DNA of 64,000 nucleotides from Kiloniellales bacterium. Its GTDB lineage: Bacteria; Pseudomonadota; Alphaproteobacteria; Kiloniellales; JAKSBE01. This document shows, piece after piece, positions 49,860-57,219 of the stretch; positions within the stretch are counted from its first letter, which is position 1; the number at the start of each line of letters is the position of its first letter. Position numbers and translations under genes: made by a program. The notes below the pieces were generated by a model. The model ran no database searches. It worked only from the letters and a program-made list of their open reading frames with translations, and was not told the origin of the DNA. Location: assembly GCA_030066685.1 (NCBI GenBank), contig JASJBF010000015.1, positions 1 through 64,000 of the forward strand. The letters run 5' to 3'.

Positions 49860-50115
49860 CCCTCGACCCCGCGCCGGCCCGGCAGCGCCGCAAGCCCGGC
49901 GGCCCGCGCCTCCGGTCAAGGGGCAGCCACGGGCGCGGGATAGGGGGATGGCGCGGCCATGAAGCACTTCGGTCCGCCGCCCGATCCTCGACTACTGGTG
50001 CGACAGCGAAGAGGACCTGGCCCACGTCGTGCACCACGTCCTGATCCACGAGACCGGCCACCACTTCGGCTATTCCGACGACGACATGGAAGCCATCAAG
50101 GAGGCCGCCCGCTGA
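49860..50115 (+). pseudogene. Decayed second copy of the phhB-start / zincin segment
   Basis: 49860-49912 matches 46679-46732 (5' part of phhB, opposite strand) with few changes. After a further loss, 49959-50115 matches the zincin gene: the first nine codons are identical (ATGAAGCACTTCGGTCC...), then 242 bp are missing and the last about 130 bp continue with only five differences, ending at the same stop. The loss lies between 9-bp copies of CCGCCGCCC (46867-46875 and 47109-47117 in the intact gene) and shifts the frame; HEIGHH has also become HETGHH. Not functional. Confidence 0.9.
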
Positions 50116-50212
50116 GCCTCAGCGGCTTGCGCTTTCGCAGGCTGTTGGCAGCCAGGAGCTGCAAATGTTGCTCTTTGTCTCCCGACGAGTACCAGGTTGC
50201 GCAGGGCGGAGG

Positions 50213-50312
50213 GTCACCCCCCACCCTTCCCCATCAAGGGGGAGGGCTCAAGCGACGGCGGCGGCGACCTTCTCCCTCCCCCTAGATGGGGGAGGGTCGG
50301 GGAGGGGGTGAC
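50213..50312. repeat. Palindromic repeat family B, copy 2
   Basis: Arms GTCACCCC and GGGGTGAC at the ends, with nested CCCTTCCCCATCAAGGGGGAGGG and CCCTCCCCCTAGATGGGGGAGGG hairpins inside. Core shared with 37642-37680. It occupies the gap behind the hibernation-factor gene and the decayed zincin; no gene seen in the rest of that gap. Confidence 0.8.
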
Positions 50313-50384
50313 ACGCCGGTGCCTGCAGGTCGGCAGTGGCTCGGGGCCTGCTTCGACGGTCTGCCGGCGCAGCCCGCCTGCCGG

Positions 50385-50960
50385 TTACTCTACGATGTGG
50401 TGCTTGCCGATCGGGGTGACCGCGGTCGCCTGGGCGCCCTTCTCGCTCTCGCCCTCGATTATTGCGACGCGGACCGGGTCGCCCAGCGCCAGCTTCTCGA
50501 AGCCGCCGTTGACCACCGCGTTCTTGTGGAAATAGATCTCCTGGCCGTCGCTCAGGGTGACGAAGCCGTAGCCCTCGAAGCCGTGCAGGTCGGTCACCTT
50601 GCCGTGCAGCGGCGCCTCGTGGGCTTTGACCTTGCCGGCGCTCTTGCGGGAATGGTCCTCCAGCATCCGCTTGGCCGCGTTGAAGGCGTCCCGGATCGCG
50701 ACGTAGACGTCCTCGTGGTCGTGGCGCTGCCCCGGGTCCCGGCTGACCACCAGCGGCGCCCGGCCCGGCACGCCGATCTCGATCCGGACGTGATAGATCT
50801 TGCCCTTGTTGTGCCGGCGGTGCGGTGCCTCGACCACGACCCGGCAGGAGTTGATGCGGCCGAAGTATTGCTCCAGCTTCTCGACCTTCTCGCGCACGCG
50901 GGCCTCCACCGCGTCCGAGGAATCCATGTTGCGAAAGCTCAACTCCAAAGGCACATCCAT
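50385..50960 (-). CDS. Ribosome hibernation factor (HPF/RaiA) fused to a cold-shock domain
   Basis: A 191-residue two-domain protein. Residues about 3-105 are an S30AE/HPF domain (LELSFRNMDSSDAVEARVREKVEKL, VVVEAPHRRHNKGKIYHVRI, then AIRDAFNAAKRMLED), which in relatives sits in the mRNA/tRNA channel of the 30S subunit. Residues about 119-184 are a cold-shock OB fold with RNP1-like GYGFV and RNP2-like IYFHK. Last gene of the archease-rtcB operon, 20 bp behind rtcB. The fusion could combine ribosome shut-down with RNA binding; that is inference. Confidence 0.92.
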   Translation of the reverse strand: MDVPLELSFRNMDSSDAVEARVREKVEKLEQYFGRINSCRVVVEAPHRRHNKGKIYHVRIEIGVPGRAPLVVSRDPGQRHDHEDVYVAIRDAFNAAKRMLEDHSRKSAGKVKAHEAPLHGKVTDLHGFEGYGFVTLSDGQEIYFHKNAVVNGGFEKLALGDPVRVAIIEGESEKGAQATAVTPIGKHHIVE

Positions 50961-50980
50961 GTCCTGCTCCCCTGCTTCTG

Positions 50981-52411
50981 TCAGCCCTTGATGCAGATGA
51001 TCGGCTCCAACCGCGCGACCTTGCGGGCGAGGCCCGCTTTCTCCGCGGCCTCGACCACCTCGACCACGTCCTTGTAGGCGCCCGGCGCCTCCTCGGCGAC
51101 GCCGCGGTCCGAGGGGCTGCGAATCACGATGCCCCGGGCCGCCAGCTCGTCGACCAGCGCCCGCCCGCGCCAGGTCTTGCGCGCCTTGTGTCGGCTCATC
51201 CGCCGGCCGGCGCCGTGGCAGGCGGACGAGAAGCCCCGGCGCTCGTTGCCAGCCGCGCCGACCAGCACGTAGGACGCCGAGCCCATGGTACCACCGATCA
51301 GCACCGGCTGTCCGACCCCGCGCAGCGCCGCGGGCAGGCTCGGATGGCCGGGCCCGAAGGCGCGGGTCGCGCCCTTGCGGTGGACGAAGAGCTCGCGGCG
51401 TTCGCCATCGGTCCGATGCACCTCCGCCTTGCAGGTGTTGTGCGAGACGTCGAACAGCAGCGGCAGGTCCGCCTCCGGGAAGAAGCGCCGGAAGACCTGC
51501 CGGGTCAGGTGACCGATGATCTGGCGGTTGGCCAGCGCGCAGTTGATCGCCGCGCGCATGGCGCCAAGGTAGCGCTCCCCCATCTCGGAGCGGATCGGCG
51601 CGCAGGCCAGCTCGCGGTCGACCAGGACGATGTCGTAGTCGGGCGCGGCCAGGACCATGTCGCGCAGGAACTCGGTGCCGATCTGGTGGCCCAGGCCGCG
51701 CGAGCCGCAGTGGATGCTGACCACGACCTCGCCCCGCTCCAGGCCGAAGGCGGCGGCGGCCTTGGCGTCGTGGAGCGCGGTCACTTCCTGGACCTCGAGG
51801 TAGTGGTTGCCCGAGCCCAGGGTGCCCATCTCGCGCCGCTGCCGCTTGCGCGCGCGCGCCGAAACGAATGCCGGCTCGGCGCCCGGCATGCAGCCCCGCT
51901 CCTCGATCCGCTCGAGGTCGGCCTCGCGGCCGTAGCCCCGGGCCAGCGCCCAGACCGCGCCGCCCGAGAGCATGGCGGTCATCTCCTGCTCCGACAGCGT
52001 GATCTCGCCGTGGCTGCCGACCCCGGCCGGGATTTCGGCGAAGAGCGCGTCGGCCAGCTCGGCCTGGCGCGCCTCGATCGCGGCCCGGCCCAGGCTGGTG
52101 GGCATGCAGCGTACGCCGCAGGAGATGTCGAAGCCGACCCCGCCGGCGGAGACGATCCCGCCGCGGTCCGGATCGAAGGCGGCGACGCCGCCGATCGGAA
52201 AGCCATAGCCCCAGTGGGCGTCCGGCATGGCGTAGGCGGCCTTAACGATCCCAGGCAGGCGGGCGACGTTGGTGACCTGCTCGAAGACCTTGTCGTCCAT
52301 GCCTCGGATCAGGTCCTCGTCGGCGAAGATGATCGCAGGCACACGCATCCCGCCGAAGGGCGCGACCCGCCATTCGACGTCGCTGATTCGCTCCAGGCGC
52401 GTGGTATCCAT
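50981..52411 (-). CDS. rtcB: RNA 3'-phosphate ligase RtcB
   Basis: A 476-residue GTP-dependent tRNA/RNA ligase that joins 2',3'-cyclic phosphate or 3'-phosphate ends to 5'-OH. All metal and GMP ligands are present: Asp95 and Cys98 in GVGFDISCGVR, His203 in GSGNH, His234 in IHCGSRGLGH, His324 in SHNTCKAE, and the guanylylated His399 in CHGAGRRMSR. C-terminus ends KG as usual. Archease, its activator, is encoded 18 bp upstream, and the HPF/cold-shock gene 20 bp downstream. No rtcA or rtcR is present. Confidence 0.96.
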   Translation of the reverse strand: MDTTRLERISDVEWRVAPFGGMRVPAIIFADEDLIRGMDDKVFEQVTNVARLPGIVKAAYAMPDAHWGYGFPIGGVAAFDPDRGGIVSAGGVGFDISCGVRCMPTSLGRAAIEARQAELADALFAEIPAGVGSHGEITLSEQEMTAMLSGGAVWALARGYGREADLERIEERGCMPGAEPAFVSARARKRQRREMGTLGSGNHYLEVQEVTALHDAKAAAAFGLERGEVVVSIHCGSRGLGHQIGTEFLRDMVLAAPDYDIVLVDRELACAPIRSEMGERYLGAMRAAINCALANRQIIGHLTRQVFRRFFPEADLPLLFDVSHNTCKAEVHRTDGERRELFVHRKGATRAFGPGHPSLPAALRGVGQPVLIGGTMGSASYVLVGAAGNERRGFSSACHGAGRRMSRHKARKTWRGRALVDELAARGIVIRSPSDRGVAEEAPGAYKDVVEVVEAAEKAGLARKVARLEPIICIKG

Positions 52412-52429
52412 GGCTCGCCGTCCAGGTCT

Positions 52430-52906
52430 TTAGACATCGACCACGCAGGCCGCGACCCAGGTGTCGTCGTCCCGCCGCCCGACCTCGAGCGCGGTGTAGG
52501 TCGCGCCCTTGACCTCGGCGGCCGGCCGGTGGCGCGCGCGGTCCAGCGCTTCGCCCCAGGCGATGGCCTGCAGCCGGCGATCGTCGACGATCACGTCGAA
52601 GCGGCCGAAGACCATGCCGCGAGTCGCCATCTCGTAGACCAGGGCGTTCAGCCACTCAACCAGGAGCAACTCCTCGTCGGGCGCCGTGCAGGCGATCCGG
52701 ACCGCGCTCCGGGCCTTGATCCGGCCCGGATCGCAGATCGCCGCGGTCATGGCGGTGGCGGCCTCCTCGAAGGCGGCGGCCAGGGTCGGACCCCAGGCCC
52801 GCAGACGAACGTCCGCGTCGTGAGGCTCGTGGGACCAACCGCGCTCGCCCGCGCCGTCATCGACGGCGAGCGCCGCGGGCCGGGCCGATGTCGTGGTTAC
52901 CTTCAT
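52430..52906 (-). CDS. Archease, activator of RtcB
   Basis: A 158-residue archease. Family core HEPHDADVRLRAWGPTLAAAFEEAATAMTA with the calcium/metal Asp and His (residues about 26-32), and EELLLVEWLNALVYEM. Archease stimulates guanylylation of RtcB so that ligation runs for many turnovers. The family core begins near residue 22, so the first 20 residues are an extension; no other start codon is in frame. It is the first gene of the operon. Its ATG lies 41.5 bp from the centre of an FNR-like dyad and has no Shine-Dalgarno sequence. Confidence 0.92.
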   Translation of the reverse strand: MKVTTTSARPAALAVDDGAGERGWSHEPHDADVRLRAWGPTLAAAFEEAATAMTAAICDPGRIKARSAVRIACTAPDEELLLVEWLNALVYEMATRGMVFGRFDVIVDDRRLQAIAWGEALDRARHRPAAEVKGATYTALEVGRRDDDTWVAACVVDV

Positions 52907-52940
52907 CCGTCAATTGGCGCGCAGGCGGCAGGGAAACGCA

Positions 52941-52954
52941 TTGAGCGAGATCAA
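52941..52954 (-). promoter_or_regulatory. FNR-like box upstream of the archease-rtcB-hpf operon
   Basis: TTGAGCGAGATCAA, one mismatch to TTGAT-N4-ATCAA. Its centre lies 41.5 bp from the first base of the archease ATG. A class II activator placed at -41.5 would start transcription at the ATG itself. Confidence 0.6.
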
Positions 52955-52973
52955 GCCCTTGCGACCCGGGAGG

Positions 52974-53204
52974 TCAGTGCGGCGCCCGGCGATCGTAGAA
53001 GGCGAGGCTCCAGCGGCCGGTCGCGACGTCGTGGCGCAGGATGTAGCGCGCGCCGTCGGCGCCGACGACCTTGAAGTATCGGTGGTCCGGCGACAGCCAG
53101 CGGTCCAGGACCTCGGCGACCTCCACCCGGCGCCCGTCGAAGGCCAGCGCGCGCGGCGTTTCCTCGCCCCGGTGGCCGGCATAGCACTCGACACTGATCT
53201 CCAT
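52974..53204 (-). CDS. Small conserved protein of unknown function
   Basis: A 76-residue soluble, beta-rich protein: MEISVECYAGHRGEETPRALAF, VEVAEVLDRWLSPDHRYFKVVG and DGARYILRHDVATGRWSLAFYD. The last part looks like a small SH3-like or DUF6504-type barrel, which I cannot confirm. A near-consensus FNR box lies 45.5 bp upstream of the start. It precedes the archease operon in the same direction but with its own box, so the two are probably coinduced rather than cotranscribed. Confidence 0.75.
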   Translation of the reverse strand: MEISVECYAGHRGEETPRALAFDGRRVEVAEVLDRWLSPDHRYFKVVGADGARYILRHDVATGRWSLAFYDRRAPH

Positions 53205-53537
53205 CCCGCTACGACCCCTGCGTGCAAATGACTCTGGAAACCTTGATGCAGATCACGCTTTCGGCTCCGGGCCTGTCCTAGGCTCTTCCCAGGTCGTCGA
53301 TCCCTGGCGGTTCCCTGGACATGGCACCCGCCTCGGAAGCGACCGAAGGCCTGTCTTGCGGAGCCCGGTCATGGGCTCCAGTCGAGGAAAGGCGGGGTCA
53401 GGGAAGGAGGGAACCCTCCTGACGCCCCGACGACCGAGACGGCAGGTGCGGGCTGCCGGACCCCCTCCCTCCATGGACCGCCGGACGGAGGACCCAAGGG
53501 TCGGCAGCCCGCCCATTGCCCCCATCGACGGCCCCGA
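53205..53537. other. 333-bp intergenic region with an FNR-like box and a hairpin
   Basis: No gene seen; the minus-strand frame here is low-complexity Arg/Gly/Pro sequence. The region holds the FNR-like dyad at 53243-53256 and a hairpin GTCAGG...GAGGG-AA-CCCTC...CCTGAC at 53397-53423 that may end the transcript of the small gene on its left side or act in another way. Confidence 0.4.
53243..53256 (-). promoter_or_regulatory. FNR-like box upstream of the 76-residue protein
   Basis: TTGATGCAGATCAC, one mismatch at the last base of TTGAT-N4-ATCAA. Its centre is 45.5 bp from the ATG at 53204, so a class II start would lie about 4 bp before the start codon. Confidence 0.6.
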
Positions 53538-53810
53538 TCAAGCGGTGGGCTGGTCCTCTTCCCACTCCTCGCCCGCCGTCAGGATCTCGTGCAGCTCGCC
53601 GACCACGCCGGACAGCGGCAGCTCCAGCTCCCCGAGCACGTCCGACTGGCCCTCGGCCCAGGCCACGGCCTGTTCGAGCTCGTCGAGGCTGGGGTGCAGG
53701 TCGAGGATCGCCAGGATCCTGGCGTCCGAGATATCGCCCACGATGCGGCGGATCTCTTCGGCGCTGAGCGCGGGGCCGGAAGGCGCGGTGGTCTTTGGCG
53801 GCTCTGTCAT
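53538..53810 (-). CDS. Hypothetical acidic small protein
   Basis: A 90-residue acidic helical protein: IRRIVGDISDARILAILDLHPSLDELEQAVAWAEGQSDVLGEL, ending EEWEEDQPTA. No family recognised. ATG 53810 has GGAGACC upstream. A weak FNR/FixK-like dyad (TGACCCAGGTCA, 53875-53886) lies 70.5 bp upstream, a position that would leave a normal leader. Located with other FNR-box genes, so perhaps a microaerobic small protein. Confidence 0.7.
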   Translation of the reverse strand: MTEPPKTTAPSGPALSAEEIRRIVGDISDARILAILDLHPSLDELEQAVAWAEGQSDVLGELELPLSGVVGELHEILTAGEEWEEDQPTA

Positions 53811-53873
53811 CGGCGGTCTCCAGGGTGTGACGGCGGCGTGCTGGCAGGAAACGCCGCCCACCGCCTCGCGGCC

Positions 53874-53887
53874 ATGACCCAGGTCAA
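53874..53887 (-). promoter_or_regulatory. Weak FNR/FixK-like dyad
   Basis: ATGACCCAGGTCAA: a symmetric TGAC-CCAG-GTCA core with three departures from TTGAT-N4-ATCAA. The TGAC/GTCA variant is accepted by some FixK- and Dnr-type regulators. Upstream of the 90-residue protein. Confidence 0.35.
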
Positions 53888-53893
53888 GAGGAC

Positions 53894-54511
53894 CTACAAC
53901 AGCCCGCGGACCCGGGCGCGCAGCTCCGGCAGCAGCTCCGCCTCGAACCAGGGGTTGCGCTTCAGCCAGGCGGTGTTGCGCCAGCTCGGATGGGGCAGCG
54001 GCAGGTAGGCCGGCAGATAGTCCCGCCAGGCGCGGACCGTCTCGGTCAGGTTGGCCTTGCGCGCCGGGCCCAGGTAGCGCGCCTGGGCGTAGAGCCCGAC
54101 CAGCAGGATCAGCTCGATCTTGGGCAGGGCCGCTTGCAGGCGCGGATGCCAGGCCGGCGCGCACTCCGGGCGCGGCGGCTTGTCGCCGCCGCGGTCCTCC
54201 CGCCCGGGATAGCAGAAGCCCATCGGCACGATGGCGATGCGCGATTCGTCGTAGAAGGTCTCGGGTTCGGTCTGCAGCCAGGCGCGCAGGCGCAAACCGG
54301 AATTATCGTTCCAGGGGATTCCGCTCTCATGCACTTTAGTTCCGGGTGCCTGGCCGACGATCATCAGGCGGGCGTCGGAATGGGCGCGCAAGACCGGCCG
54401 GGGCCCCAGCGGCAGCTCCGCGGCGCAGAGCCGGCAGGCCCGGACCTCGGCGAGCAGGGCCGAAAGCTCGTCCGCCTCGACGGAGATCTGTGCAGTCGCT
54501 TTGCTGGTCAT
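53894..54511 (-). CDS. Uracil-DNA glycosylase superfamily protein
   Basis: A 205-residue member of the UDG superfamily: active-site loop VGQAPGTKVHESGIPWND, glycine-rich ILLVGLYAQ, and the DNA-intercalation segment LPHPSWRN (HPS motif). It contains two cysteines close together near the N-terminus (CRLC) and so resembles the family 4/5-like group, but the other cluster cysteines are not clear. Removes uracil or damaged bases. Start ATG 54511; the frame is open further upstream. It ends 23 bp before the sirtuin gene ends... the two are on the same strand and 22 bp apart, probably one unit. Confidence 0.82.
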   Translation of the reverse strand: MTSKATAQISVEADELSALLAEVRACRLCAAELPLGPRPVLRAHSDARLMIVGQAPGTKVHESGIPWNDNSGLRLRAWLQTEPETFYDESRIAIVPMGFCYPGREDRGGDKPPRPECAPAWHPRLQAALPKIELILLVGLYAQARYLGPARKANLTETVRAWRDYLPAYLPLPHPSWRNTAWLKRNPWFEAELLPELRARVRGLL

Positions 54512-54533
54512 CCTGTTCCGGCTCTTCGCCGCG

Positions 54534-55259
54534 TCAGACACCCTCCGAAAGGAGGCGCGCGACGTAGCTTGGCACGACCTCGCCGGCCGGGCCATAGACC
54601 CGCTCGGCGAAGGCGCTGTGCCGCTCCGAGGGCTCGAGGTTGAGCTCGACGCTGTGCGCCCGGCCGGTCGCGCGGGCCGCCTCGACGAAGCCGGCTGCCG
54701 GGTAGACGGCGCCGGAGGTGCCGATCGAGAGGAAAAGGTCGCAGGCCTCCAGGGCGGTGTAGATCCGCTCCATCTGGTAGGGCATCTCGCCGAACCAGAC
54801 GACGTCGACCCGCAGGCGGCCCGTCGCCCGGCAGCGCGCGCAACGGCTCTCCAGGTCCATGTCCTCGCGCCAGGCGCTGACCCCGCCGCAGGCCAGGCAG
54901 CGCGCCTTGAGGATCTCGCCGTGCATGTGGATCAGGTTGCGCGATCCGGCGCGCTCGTGCAGGTCGTCGATGTTCTGGGTCACCAGCAGGACCTCGCCGG
55001 GCCACTCGGCCTCCAGGCGGGCCAGCGCCCGATGCGCGGGGTTGGGCGCCACCGCCTCGGCCAGCAAACCCTGGCGGCGGGCGTTGTAGAAGGCGTGGAC
55101 CGTGGCCGGGTCGCGGGCGAAGGCCTCCGGGGTGGCGACGTCCTCAAGGCGCACCTTGGCCCAGATGCCGTCGGCGTCGCGGAAGGTGTCCAGGCCGGAC
55201 TCCTTGGAGATCCCGGCCCCGGTCAGAATGACGATTTGGCCCGTGCTGCGTTGCCCCAT
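54534..55259 (-). CDS. NAD-dependent protein deacylase (sirtuin, CobB type)
   Basis: A 241-residue sirtuin. NAD site GAGISKESGLDTFRDADGIW, TQNIDDLHERAG, catalytic His in LIHMHGEILKARC, and a complete Zn site (CLAC...CARC). The Tyr/Arg pair typical of SIRT5-like desuccinylases may be in FYNARRQG, where a shared YxxR would support acyl rather than acetyl removal. It lies divergent to the LMW-PTP/kinase pair, with 65 bp between. Confidence 0.92.
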   Translation of the reverse strand: MGQRSTGQIVILTGAGISKESGLDTFRDADGIWAKVRLEDVATPEAFARDPATVHAFYNARRQGLLAEAVAPNPAHRALARLEAEWPGEVLLVTQNIDDLHERAGSRNLIHMHGEILKARCLACGGVSAWREDMDLESRCARCRATGRLRVDVVWFGEMPYQMERIYTALEACDLFLSIGTSGAVYPAAGFVEAARATGRAHSVELNLEPSERHSAFAERVYGPAGEVVPSYVARLLSEGV

Positions 55260-55324
55260 GTCGCGAGGGATGATAGAGGAGCCTGGCAGAGCGCGATACT
55301 CACTTGGGCTTGATCTGACGGATC

Positions 55325-55807
55325 ATGACGGAAGTCGGCGTCCTCTTCGTTTGCACCGGCAACATCTGCCGTTCCCCCACTGCCGAGGCGGTCCTGCGCA
55401 AGCGCCTGACGGAGCGCGGCCTGGAAGACCGGGTCGCGGTCGACTCCTGCGGCCTCGGCGGCTGGCACGTCGGGCAGCCGCCGGACGAGCGCTCAGTCGC
55501 CGCCGGCCTGCTGCGCGGCTACAAGCTGAAGGAGCTGCGCGCGCGCCAGATCCGGGACGGCGACTTCGAGGCCTTCTCCCTGCTGATCGCCATGGACCGC
55601 GGGCACCTCTCGGAGCTGAGGCGGCTCTGCCCCGAGGGCGCCGCGGACCGCCTCAAGCTCTTCATGGATTTCCATCCGGAGGAGACCGGGCTCAGCGACG
55701 TGCCGGACCCCTACTACGGCGCGCTGAGCGACTTCGACCTGGCGCTGGAGCTGATCGAGAAAGGGGTCGAGGGACTGGTCGAGCGCCTGCAGCGGGACCA
55801 TCTGTGA
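55325..55807 (+). CDS. Low-molecular-weight protein tyrosine phosphatase family
   Basis: A 160-residue LMW-PTP. P-loop CTGNICRS (Cys 10, Arg 16) and the general acid in DPYYG near residue 127. In this family some members act on proteins, others dephosphorylate ribulosamine-5-phosphates; the gene next door (a fructosamine-kinase homologue, overlapping by 4 bp) makes the second role likely here. Full length. Start ATG 55325 in frame with a family-like MTEVGVLFVC start. Confidence 0.93.
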   Translation: MTEVGVLFVCTGNICRSPTAEAVLRKRLTERGLEDRVAVDSCGLGGWHVGQPPDERSVAAGLLRGYKLKELRARQIRDGDFEAFSLLIAMDRGHLSELRRLCPEGAADRLKLFMDFHPEETGLSDVPDPYYGALSDFDLALELIEKGVEGLVERLQRDHL

Positions 55808-56652
55808 CCGCGGCCCTGGCCGCCGCCGTCGAAGCCGCCCTGGGGCGCCGGCCCCGCCGCTTCTTGCCGCTGACCGGCGGCTGCATCGCCGAGGTCTACC
55901 GCGCCGAGCTGGGCGACGGCGACTCGGTGGTGGTCAAGACGGCCTCTCGCGGCGACCTGCTGCTCGAGGCCTTCATGCTCGGATACCTGGCCGAGAACAG
56001 CGAGCTGCCGGTCCCGGCGGTGCGCCACGCGGCCGCCGAGCTGCTGATCATCGACTACGTCGCGTCCGGCGACGCCATCGACGCCGCGGCCGAGACCCAC
56101 GCCGCCGACCTGCTGGCGGCGCTCCACGGCATCACGGCGCCGCGCTACGGCTTCGAACGCGACACCCTGATCGGCCCGCTGGTCCAGCCCAATCCCTGGA
56201 CCGAGCGCTGGACCGACTTCTTCGCCGAGCAGCGCCTGCTGCACTTCGGCCGGGTCGCGCTGGAGGCCGGCCATCTGCCGTCACAGACCCTGCAACAGCT
56301 CGAAGCGCTCTGCGGCCGCCTGCCGGAGCTGATCGGCGAAGCCGCAGCGCCGTCGCTGATCCACGGCGACGTCTGGGGCGGCAACGTGCTGGTCCGCGGC
56401 GGGCGCATCGCCGCCTTCGTCGACCCGGCGATCCACTACGCCGACGCCGAGGTCGAGCTCGCCTTCTCGACTCTCTTCGGGACCTTCGGGGAGGCCTTCT
56501 TCCGCCGCTACGACGAGCTGCGGCCACTGCGCCCCGGCTTCTTCGAGGCCCGCCGCGACCTCTACAACCTCTATCCCCTGCTGGTGCACACGGCCCTCTT
56601 CGGCGGCCACTACGCTCAGTCGGTGGCGCGGATTGCAGCCCGCTTCGTATAG
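55804..56652 (+). CDS. Fructosamine/ribulosamine 3-kinase family
   Basis: A 282-residue FN3K-family kinase. N-lobe GGCIAEVYRAEL (nucleotide loop) and VVVKTA (Lys), catalytic loop LIHGDVWGGNVL with the Asp base, metal Asp in FVDPAIHYADAEVELA. Bacterial members phosphorylate C3 of ribulosamines or erythrulosamines on proteins, leading to spontaneous removal. GTG 55804 overlaps the LMW-PTP stop (GTGA), so the two are coupled. Established bacterial pairs of this kind support protein deglycation. Confidence 0.92.
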   Translation: MTAALAAAVEAALGRRPRRFLPLTGGCIAEVYRAELGDGDSVVVKTASRGDLLLEAFMLGYLAENSELPVPAVRHAAAELLIIDYVASGDAIDAAAETHAADLLAALHGITAPRYGFERDTLIGPLVQPNPWTERWTDFFAEQRLLHFGRVALEAGHLPSQTLQQLEALCGRLPELIGEAAAPSLIHGDVWGGNVLVRGGRIAAFVDPAIHYADAEVELAFSTLFGTFGEAFFRRYDELRPLRPGFFEARRDLYNLYPLLVHTALFGGHYAQSVARIAARFV

Positions 56653-56665
56653 CCGCGCCGCCGCT

Positions 56666-57151
56666 CTATCCCTCGAAGACCAGCTTGGCGGGGGAGATCA
56701 GGACGCCGAACTGCTCGCACCAGACCACGACGCTGCCGAAGTCCGAGATCTCGACGCCGGCCGGGATGGCGTAGTTCTGGCTGCCCTTGAAGGCCTTGAG
56801 GCGGCCCAGGTCGACGAACATGGTGCCCTCGACCTGCGCCTCCGAGGTGACCTCGGCGCTGGGCACCAGGTAGACGTGGAACTTGGGGCCGGGGCCGACC
56901 TCGAAGTCCGCCTCCAGGTGCAGCACGCCCTCGTAGACGGTCATGTTGCCCTTGCCGTAGTGGATCGGGTCCGAGGGGTCGGCATGGACGAACGCGCCGC
57001 GCGCCAGGACGGTCGTGGCCCCGGCCGGCGCCGCCTCGGTTCCGACGATGTCCGCCAGGAAGATGTAGGGGTAGACGAAGATGCCGACCGCGAAGCCCAA
57101 GCCCGTGCCGAGCAGTCCGCCGATGAAGAACACCCCAAGCATCTTGAGCAT
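56666..57151 (-). CDS. DM13-domain protein, membrane-anchored
   Basis: A 161-residue protein. N-terminal anchor (MLKMLGVFFIGGLLGTGLGFAVGIFVYPYIFL), then a DM13 domain: GAFVHADPSDPIHYGKGNMTVYEGVLHLEADFEVGPGPKFHVYLV, DLGRLKAFKGSQNYAIPAGVE and SVVVWCEQFGVLISPAKL with the conserved Cys. DM13 domains are proposed to do redox or electron-transfer work outside the cytoplasm. It converges with the FN3K gene and diverges from hemN. Confidence 0.9.
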   Translation of the reverse strand: MLKMLGVFFIGGLLGTGLGFAVGIFVYPYIFLADIVGTEAAPAGATTVLARGAFVHADPSDPIHYGKGNMTVYEGVLHLEADFEVGPGPKFHVYLVPSAEVTSEAQVEGTMFVDLGRLKAFKGSQNYAIPAGVEISDFGSVVVWCEQFGVLISPAKLVFEG

Positions 57152-57219
57152 GGTCGGATCCTCCCACCCTTTACCCCAGGCCCCGAGTATAGCAGGTCGG
57201 CGGGATCGGATCCGGGCCC

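Noticed and set aside
50116-50384. CRISPR-like GGGGGAGG repetition
   Set aside because: Two nested palindromes, no regular spacers, no cas genes; assigned to repeat family B.
53253-53525. 90-codon frame on the minus strand
   Set aside because: Arg/Gly/Pro-rich low-complexity translation crossing the FNR-like box and the hairpin.
55290-55324. FNR-like TTGATCTGACGGATCA ahead of the LMW-PTP gene
   Set aside because: Half-site spacing is seven, not four, so it does not fit an FNR dyad.
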